DNA of 64,000 nucleotides from positions 45,572,321 through 45,636,320 of the forward strand of contig AP025040.1 in NCBI GenBank assembly GCA_036186865.1. The letters are read 5' to 3'. Below, in pieces: positions 57,088 through 64,000 of this stretch. The notes below the pieces were generated by a model. That model had not been told where the DNA came from. It worked only from the letters and a program-made list of their open reading frames with translations, and searched no databases. Made by a program: the position numbers and the translations under genes. The DNA is from Eustoma russellianum (lineage: Eukaryota > Streptophyta > Magnoliopsida > Gentianales > Gentianaceae). The stretch's first letter is position 1, and each line of letters starts with the position of its first letter.

Positions 57088-58237
57088 GAGTTAATTGCAC
57101 CTGGTATCCATTCTTTTCCACCAAGTTTTAAGTAGCATCCAATGTTTCATGAAACACACTTGCCATCCAGACTTATAGGGTTAATAGACACCTGGCATCC
57201 ATGCTGACGTCATAAAGACAATTTTCATTTATTTTTTAAAAGTTTATAGAAAAAATAATTCAAAAATAAAAAGAAAAACCCCACCCCACCCCCACCACAC
57301 CCCCACCCCCACAATCGACCTCCCTCCTCATCCTCAAAAATAAAAAGAAAAAGTTTATATTCGGAATTGTTAAGCTTTGCGTGTCAGCCATTCTTTTACC
57401 TTCCTCCATAGTTGTGGGATAGCTATGCTGCTGCTTCCACTAGACTTGGTTTCTTTGACACCGTTGCTGCCATATCGGGGGACTGATGGTATTCTCTTGG
57501 GCTGTTTTGGGTTCTGTAAACACACGTTGCCGAGGCATTTATGGTACTTTGGCATTTTCAGGTAGATTGTGCTCGGAGAAACATGTGGTCTTGATCTTTG
57601 AATGGCATGGTTAAGCTGTGTGACAACAGCTTCCAGCTCGAACAAATCGAAAAGCTGGCTGCCGTTGCTTTTGTGACTGAAGCTACGAGCAGAAGGTGAC
57701 TTAGTTTTGCCTGACATTGGGATTGCATAAACTCTGTGCATATATCTTGTGGCTTTATGTTGGATTTGCTGAATCCTTTTGGGAGGATTCGGCAAAGCAA
57801 AAAGGCGTTGCACTCTAAGCTTTGCTTTTGTCTTTCTTTGAAGCAAGACTTTAATGTGGGTGTATATCCAAAATTTCGGAATTGTCTATCAAGATGAAGA
57901 TGACCATGGTTGGAAAAAAGATGAAGATGAAGATGGAGGAAGATGGAAGAAGAAGAGGAAGATGGGGAGGATGGGGAGGGAGGTCGATTGTGGGGGTGGG
58001 GGGTGTGGTGGGGTGGGGGTGGGGGGTGTGGTGGGGTGGGGGTGGGGTTTTTCTTTTTATTTTGAATTATTTTTTCTATAAACTTTTAAAAAATAAATAA
58101 AAATTGCTTTTATGACGTCAGCATAGATGCCAGGTGTCTATTAACCCTATAAGTCTGGATGGTAAGTGTGTTTCATGAAACATTGGATGCTACTTAAAAC
58201 TTGGTGGAAAAGAATGGATACCAGGTGTAATTAACTC
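57088..58237. mobile_element. Mutator-like element (Pack-MULE-like) nested in the small copia element
   Basis: 1150 bp with terminal inverted repeats of about 225-270 bp starting GAGTTAATTGCACCTGGTAT (left) and, inverted, GAGTTAATTACACCTGGTAT (right), roughly 95% alike by eye. Target duplication of 10 bp, TATGAAACAT, at 57078-57087 and 58238-58247. Long TIRs and an approximately 9-10 bp duplication point to the MULE superfamily. No transposase; the roughly 620-bp interior holds one ORF. Inner TIR ends carry C/G-rich CCCCACCCC repeats. Confidence 0.85.
57370..57846 (-). CDS. 158-aa ORF carried by the MULE (possible captured gene fragment)
   Basis: A single uninterrupted frame filling most of the element's interior. 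The protein is basic, with MLQRKTKAKLRVQRLFALPN at the start, a hydrophobic/acidic patch QLFDLFELEAVVTQLNHAIQ in the middle, YHKCLGNVCLQNPKQPKR, and IPQLWRKVKEWLTRKA at the end. I do not recognise the family. Longer than expected by chance in this AT-rich context, it may be a captured cellular exon or a decayed one. Expression is unknown. Confidence 0.45.
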   Translation of the reverse strand: MLQRKTKAKLRVQRLFALPNPPKRIQQIQHKATRYMHRVYAIPMSGKTKSPSARSFSHKSNGSQLFDLFELEAVVTQLNHAIQRSRPHVSPSTIYLKMPKYHKCLGNVCLQNPKQPKRIPSVPRYGSNGVKETKSSGSSSIAIPQLWRKVKEWLTRKA

Positions 58238-58247
58238 TATGAAACAT

Positions 58248-59489
58248 TGTAGAAACAGTAGGGAGTAAAATATTAATTTCAGAGGGAGGGACTGATATAA
58301 ATGGGGTAGGGTTAGGGTGATCCCTAACCCTAATAACTCTAGAACCTGCGGCGGCTGCATATGCAGCTTCTTCTTCCCCGTCTGTTGTTGGCCACTTTTG
58401 GAGTTCTGTTTCCTTTCCGTGTTTGTCTTCTGTGGAATCACTTTCCCTTCTGTTGCTATCACCTTCTCCGGTGATTTGAGCGGCGGTGGCTTGATTTTTT
58501 TCTTATAATCCTCCCACCAGTCGGGTAGTCCATGAAGTTTGAAACATTTCTCCCTAGTGTGCCCCTTCTTCTTGCAGTGTGTGCACTCCTGGAGATTTTT
58601 TTCATCCCCCCGCCGTGATGGTGGTCCTGAGCGGGGGTTGTTGCCTCCTTTGCGTGATGGTTCAACGTGGCTCTTGCCATGGGTTCCTGTCCCTTTTCCT
58701 GTGAGTCCCTGTCCCAAACTTATTCCCAATGAGGTATCTGAGGGATTGAGCTTCAGCAATCTGTCCTCTGTGTCAGATCTGCGAAGTCCTCTGTGTCATC
58801 AACAGCCAATAACAGTTGGTAGAGACGTTGTTCTTATATGAACTGGTTGAATTTTTGAATGTCTCTGGGACATTCCATGGGGTTAGGGCTCCTGTTATCG
58901 ATAGTCCTCCATAAGTTTTGTAACTGGTTCCAGCAATCATCCAACGAGTTTGTGCCATGCTTTAATGTATAGGCCCGTTTGTGCAAATCATAGATCTGTA
59001 GCGGGTCAACCCCTGACCCGTACGTGATGGCTAACCCATCCCAAAGTGCTTTAGCGGTTGGGTAGCTAGAGGCATTGTTGACCAAACTTTCATCCATGTT
59101 GTCTATCATCCAAGTGAAGACAAGTTGGTCATCTTGTTCCCACTTGGCATGATTGGCGTCAATTGGCAGGGGGGTGGAGGAACCCCAGTAATGAGGGCGC
59201 TCCTCCCCCTGCCCACTATTGCTCTTCGCATTAAATTACACCATAAAGGGTAATTTCCAGAAGTCAGTTTTACTTTTATGACCAGATTGTCTGATATGGT
59301 TGATGGTTGGACAGAGTTCTGTGGTGCTGGAATAATTTGGCTCTGGAGAAACTTCGCGAATTCAGCTGAGATGTCAAAGTTATCAGGAAGTTTAGGCATT
59401 TTTTCGGATGACTCTGGTACCTCTGGTTGATTTTCAGGATTGTGTGACATTTTTGGTGGTTTTTGCAGGAATTGATGGGTAAATGGCAA
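58248..59489 (-). pseudogene. small copia: gag remnant
   Basis: The N-terminal part (59106-59489) has ISDNLVIKVKLTSGNYPLWC, typical of the copia-type gag. It continues at 58834-59109 (SYPTAKALWDGLAITYG, RAYTLKHGTNSLDDCWNQLQ) and at about 58460-58759, where the zinc knuckle CTHCKKKGHTREKC is followed by LHGLPDWWEDYKKK. Frames differ between pieces. The end is cut by the MULE. Confidence 0.88.
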
Positions 59490-59770
59490 GGGGTATGGTC
59501 ACGGTACGAAGACAAGGTAAGGACGAATACTGCACTTGGTAAAAGGCATGGTAAGAACAGATAGTATACTTGGTGAGAAAGGTTAAGAACAAATACTATT
59601 GTGAGGGATGGTAAACGGCAATGAGGAAATTAATTTTGAGCCAAATAGTTGCCCAGAAAAAGCAGTCCCAGTACGGCAATGATGAACAAACAATTCTGAG
59701 CCAATATGGTCCCAGAAAATGCAGTAGCAGGAGAACAGGCTTGACTAAGATCTAGTCTGCTCTGATACCA

Positions 59771-60028
59771 TGTAAACAAGAGCAAAGTAGATCAAGACAC
59801 CAAAAACGTAGTGCAGAAAATTTTCTGTGTATATTTCTATGCCTTTGTTCATTTCATTGTACACTTACTTATAGCTGTGGTATCTACGGTTACAAGGAAA
59901 ACAATCAATCAAATCTTCCTATAATTACTCTAATTGCTATAGTCACGTTCCTATGATTATGGGATTTGTACAACATTTAACTCTGAATCTTTTCCTAAAA
60001 GTCAAATCAAATTCTTTACATACTAACA
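59771..60028 (-). repeat. 5' LTR of the small copia element
   Basis: 258 bp with intact TG...CA ends on both strands, preceded on the element strand by target duplication CATGG and followed by the PBS. Confidence 0.95.
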
Positions 60029-60033
60029 CCATG

Positions 60034-63000
60034 GAGGCTAAATGTTCTGCCTGTTTTTATTGATTTGTATGAGCTGGAGAAAAAATCGGAGAATTTCTCA
60101 GTAATACCACAGACTTTTTTCCGGCCTGCTTAAACAAAGACACCCTAAACGGGAAGGAGCCTCCAATAATAGTAAAGATTGACGCGTCATGTTCTGAAAA
60201 TATTGTTATAGCTGATTTTGTTAGAAGTAAAAATCATGTACAAAGACACAGTAGTGGTGTGAGAGCATGTAAAAACATTAAACAGTAGATCAAACCCGGA
60301 CGAGTCGAGGACTCTGTCCTTAAGACTTCTTGTTCCGATATAGTGTGCTTAACCGGCGTTAGCAATCGTCTCCCATGATACAATGAGTACATGTTCAGTC
60401 GAACGGCACTGCTGCATCTTAAACCTTATAGAACTTTCGGCCGTCCCGATTTCTCACGGACTTGATGCAGAATTAAGAAGGATAAGAGAGCAAAAGACTT
60501 GGAAAAATTGTGTGGTTTATAGAGGAGTTGGTTGGAGAATTGGTTGAGCAGATTAATCTGTGACCATCAGATCAAAACCACAGATCAATCAGAGGCGTCG
60601 GATCAAAACCAAACCAACATTTGTTGGACGGTTTATGCCATTGGATGTATACCGCATTGTAGAATTGATCCTGAGGCGTCGAATGAAAACCACATATTGT
60701 TGAGCGGTTAGGTCAGTTTGACCTACAGCGGTTGGATCAAAATCGACACCTAACCGACACCGTTAGATCGAACTGTTTGATCTTATCCGTAGGCGGCTTG
60801 ATCAATTTGAACTACAACCGGCATGGTCAAAATTGACACCGTAACCAACACTGTCAGGTCAAAACGGACGAACCGTGCATAGGGGGAGGCCTGTAGACTG
60901 GACTTTTCCTTAGGCCACTGCGCAGCTAGGCCTGAAGCCAAAACCCAAAGAAATTTTCTCCAAAAAAATAGGAACCAACCCGCAACCTGAGCCAGACCGG
61001 CCACAAGGGCGGCGCGCGTCCGTATGGCAATCTTGTAGGTCTTCCATCCGATCAAAACTTCTCATGCCCTTAGGACATCTCTTAAAGTGACCATTCTTGC
61101 ACTATATATGGTGGCTAACTCACTTCATTTGTCCAATGTGGTATTTCCTCAAAGTGATGATGTGTTTCTCCCTAAGGAGACCACATCATCACTTTTGTCA
61201 ATTTTCAGCCTCTTTTACTCCTACTTTGAGTATTACTTTCTCATTCACCGGTATCGTAACTGAGTGGTTTCAAAGCCTAAAATCATCTACTCGTTACGTA
61301 GATAATTAAAGTTTCACTAGTTTCTACTTGTCATTAATAAAAACTAATATAATTAAGCTTCAAGTATATTACTAACCAAGCTTTGCGACTTGAGTAAACC
61401 CGTTTCCTTCAATTTTCTTCAACAGATTTTTCCTTATTAAACTATGAAGTAAAAGAAAATCAACGATGACAGACGAGGGAGTATAACCCTAGAGTCCAGG
61501 ATGTTCCTTGCATTTATGGCAACTAGCAGTGTGTTTTCCTCCGACAACGATCAAGTTGTAAAGGATTTGTGCTATCTTGCTATAACTATTTAGTTAGCCC
61601 CGAACGATACATGATAATTAACGTAGGTCCGCGGCCGGCAGCAATGCAGACTAATGAAAATAATCCATTATTTTGTGCCCACAGAATGGTTTCAGCCCAG
61701 TCTTTCTATATGCAGCTGTTTCTTCTCTTCTCATTAATCAACTTCTCAATGTTTTCATTTTTCTATTCTACTGTTTGTACAAAATATATATTAATTATAA
61801 TTATAATTTATATAAATATATTCTAATTTATTTGGTAGGCTACTTGATGAGGTACAGGTGCCAAGCGGCAACAAAGACGAGGCAAGTCGAGGACAAGAGA
61901 CAAGAAGTATGACAAAGAGTTTGAGCCAAGAAGTTGATGCATTCTTGTTCAGACATATGCAAGACGAGCCTGTAAACAAAGAGTGTTGTTGGGTTCACTT
62001 ACTTCAGCCCAATCTTTGAGTTTTTATGTGTTGTAACATATATGAGTTGTTTGTATTATTTCTTTCATTCCTTGAGTCGTTTGCTTAAAGTTTCTTGTTT
62101 GTAAAGGTTGTTCTTTCGGTCTTGCATGACCAAACCTTGAGTCTTTTAGCTTGCTAGGCCTTTAGGGTTGTTTATTATGTTTCTATATTTATTAGAATTA
62201 TTTTAAAGACTTGTAAGGTTGATGGAGACGTTTGAAGACCAAAGGAGTTGAAGAGAAGCAAGCCCATTTCAGAATGTAATTTTCTGGCAGAACAAGTTTT
62301 TGTAAAACAGGCGTATTTCTTCAACCAAAAGGGCAAATCAAGTTATTCAAGTTTCCATAGAAACACAAGACAAAGATATTCATGTTTTGCACATTTCCAA
62401 GATCTGTCGTTATAATGGCCAAAAACAGCATTGAAGTTCAAGTATTGTTTCTGCCGAATTCTGTGACACATGTTTAGTAACTTGGACTTATCTCTTTAAT
62501 GGATGGGCCAAATTCAGAGAACTGCATATGTTTATTTTCTACACTCAATGAACTACAATTCTCTAAGAGGAGTCAAGGCCTAATTCGAGCTGCAAGTGAT
62601 CCAAAAACAGACCACAATTCATACAAGTTTTCAAAAGCCCGTACAGAAAGCATTCAGGACACCCAAACTTTGGAGGGCCATATCTAACTCGTCCCATATC
62701 CAAATGAGATGATTCAAAAGCCCAAATTCAATTTTAAAACGTGATCTACAATTCTTAAGAAGTGATAAAGACCAGAATCTGCTTCTAGAAGGGGTCAAAC
62801 CGTTTGCCAACAGATTATACATTTTTAGCCTTTTTTGTAGCCTTTTGACTAGCCTTTTCTTTAGCTTTGTAGACTAGACTTTTTGTGGTCTTCTTGGCCC
62901 TATTTAAAGGAGTCATGGACGTCCAAACAGAGGAAGAAAGTTGAAAAATTGATTCATAAGAATTCTTGGGCAAAATTAGCCTATTTTCTCTTCATAAACA

Positions 63001-63750
63001 CTTGTGAGTTTTGTTTTTGATTCTTCTTAAGAACAAGTTGAGTGTTTTCTTTGTTTCTTTGAAGATCAAAGTTAGAATCCAATCAAGGAGTGAGCAACCT
63101 TGTGGGGGATATCCAAAATCAAAGGTGTGGCCGTCCAAGAGGATGCAAACTTGCTTGGAAAACGGGTAACTTTTGAAGGAGGAATGCTCAAACAAAAACC
63201 TTGGTGAATCAACGGCTAGGAGGGAGTTAAATTCTTGCCTACAACCGTTAAGGATCGAAGTGTTAAAGGAGACGATCCGTACAAGGCGTGACAACCACGC
63301 ATCACTACTTTTTGATTTATTTAGTTAGTTTGTAATTTATTTAGTTGGCTAATTAGTTTATAAGTTTGGATTTTTATTGCTCAAATTGTAACTAATTCAA
63401 TAAACCGGAAAAAGGGGAACTAAACCAAACCATTTGTATCTTAAAGGCCACACAAATTTCGGGGTACTAGGAGTGGAATAAAAAGGGTAGCTTTTATAAG
63501 GTAATGACATGAACTGATAAGGATTCCTACAAGCACAGTGCTTAATCTATTCAAAGGGCCACCGGTACTCGCCCAAAAGAATCCAGTTATAAATTATATA
63601 TTAATAGACCACACAATTTCTCCCCGAATTTTATCTGGCCTTTCAACTCAAATCAAGTCTATTTGTGTTTCCTTTATGTCAAAAAGATGGTCAGATGCAA
63701 TCGAATCTCAATCTCTGCAAATTGGGAAAAGTTTCAATGATGCGGGCTGG
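60034..63750. other. long non-coding stretch, possible old LTR sequence
   Basis: No gene was recognised; the short frames are not convincing. The 61980-63300 part reads like LTR sequence (TGTTGGGTTCACTTACTTCA, CCCTATTTAAAGGAGTCATG near a possible TATA region, then a TTTTCTTTGTTTCTTTG-rich stretch), but no paired ends or target duplication were found. The 60540-60860 part has several diverged repeats of GGTTGGATCAAAA/CGACACC-type sequence. Confidence 0.35.
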
Positions 63751-63818
63751 GCGGGACGTGAAATGACACGGCCAATGACAGACCGCGGGACGTGAAATGA
63801 CACGGCCAATGACAGACC
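63751..63818. repeat. 34-bp perfect tandem duplication
   Basis: Two identical copies of a 34-bp unit beginning GCGGGACGTGAAATGACACG (63751-63784 and 63785-63818). It lies in a GC-richer stretch with a nearby GACACGTGTC palindrome at about 63878. Confidence 0.9.
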
Positions 63819-64000
63819 GCAACATGACATCTTGCAGGTTTAAATTTTATTTTTTTTTTTTGCTTTTTACAAGGGGGACACGTGTCAGGCCTCTATTGGG
63901 CGTATCTGACGCGTCCGCCCCCTACTACCGCGTCACTGAATCTCATCGCCTGCAAATTATACCATCTGGTCATGGAAGATTTTTCATTTTTGGGCTGCTT

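Larger units (their letters stand above)
53284..60028 (-). mobile_element. Ty1-copia retrotransposon with 258-bp LTRs, decayed
   Basis: 6745 bp including a nested transposon. LTRs 53284-53541 and 59771-60028, target duplication CCATG at 53279-53283 and 60029-60033. The PBS TGGTATCAGAGC (minus, 59759-59770) abuts the 5' LTR; the PPT TTGAGGGGGAG abuts the 3' LTR. The LTRs differ at four of 258 sites. Short LTRs and a gag of the copia-type family suggest an Ale-like lineage (tentative). Reading frames carry many stops and shifts. A Mutator-like element splits gag from protease. Confidence 0.93.

Noticed and set aside
57854..58100. Open frames rich in Gly/Val/Trp/Lys.
   Set aside because: They lie in the right TIR of the MULE and reflect its GGGGTGGGG repeats.
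60783..61055. 90-codon minus-strand frame with hydrophobic residues.
   Set aside because: No homology, no promoter or splice context, and it overlaps diverged repeat-like sequence.

Overview
This window is nuclear DNA from a flowering plant, almost certainly a eudicot. The evidence is three intron-containing genes of plant-specific or plant-expanded families, a cytosolic-type tRNA-Asn, AT-rich intergenic DNA, and a dense mixture of plant LTR retrotransposons, LINE remnants, MITEs and tRNA-derived SINEs. One SINE family resembles the angiosperm Au SINE. The species cannot be named from the sequence; an asterid is a guess only.

Genes. Four look functional. (1) A phenylcoumaran benzylic ether reductase / isoflavone-reductase-like gene lies at 886-2916 (minus, five exons, 308 aa). 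(2) A Tubby-like F-box protein gene lies at 29452-31791 (plus, four coding exons, 409 aa). (3) A subfamily-XII-type bHLH transcription factor gene lies at 40541-42057 (minus, six exons, about 344 aa). (4) tRNA-Asn(GTT) lies at 45153-45226 (minus). All coding exons rejoin in frame. Two introns, one in the reductase and one in the Tubby-like gene, appear to use GC-AG borders. The genes share no visible pathway and simply sit between repeats.

Mobile elements. The largest structure is a 10-kb Ty1-copia element of Sirevirus type (12643-22614, minus). It has 1.44-kb LTRs that differ at about three sites, a 5-bp target duplication (AACAT), an initiator-Met PBS, several polypurine tracts and an extra 394-aa ORF downstream of pol. 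It inserted into an older solo LTR of Ty3 type (12573-23286) that keeps its own duplication (TCATC). A second, smaller copia element (53284-60028, minus) has 258-bp LTRs and a decayed gag-pol. It is interrupted by a 1150-bp Mutator-like element (57088-58237) with long terminal inverted repeats, a 10-bp target duplication and one internal 158-aa ORF, which looks like a Pack-MULE. Other elements are a TRIM-like array with three short LTRs (39454-40221), a solo LTR with CGATCGATCG palindromes (49566-50417), two LINE 3' ends (9277-10400 plus; 50958-51605 minus), and a decayed copia RNase H (43265-44391) split by a PIF/Harbinger-type MITE.

Small repeats. At least fourteen Au-like SINE copies, about eight copies of a second SINE-like family (B), two of a third (C) and about seven copies or fragments of a fourth (D) are spread over both strands. 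There are also several MITE families and a foldback element. Two assembly gaps (Ns) both adjoin poly-G runs. From 60034 to the window end I see no gene.
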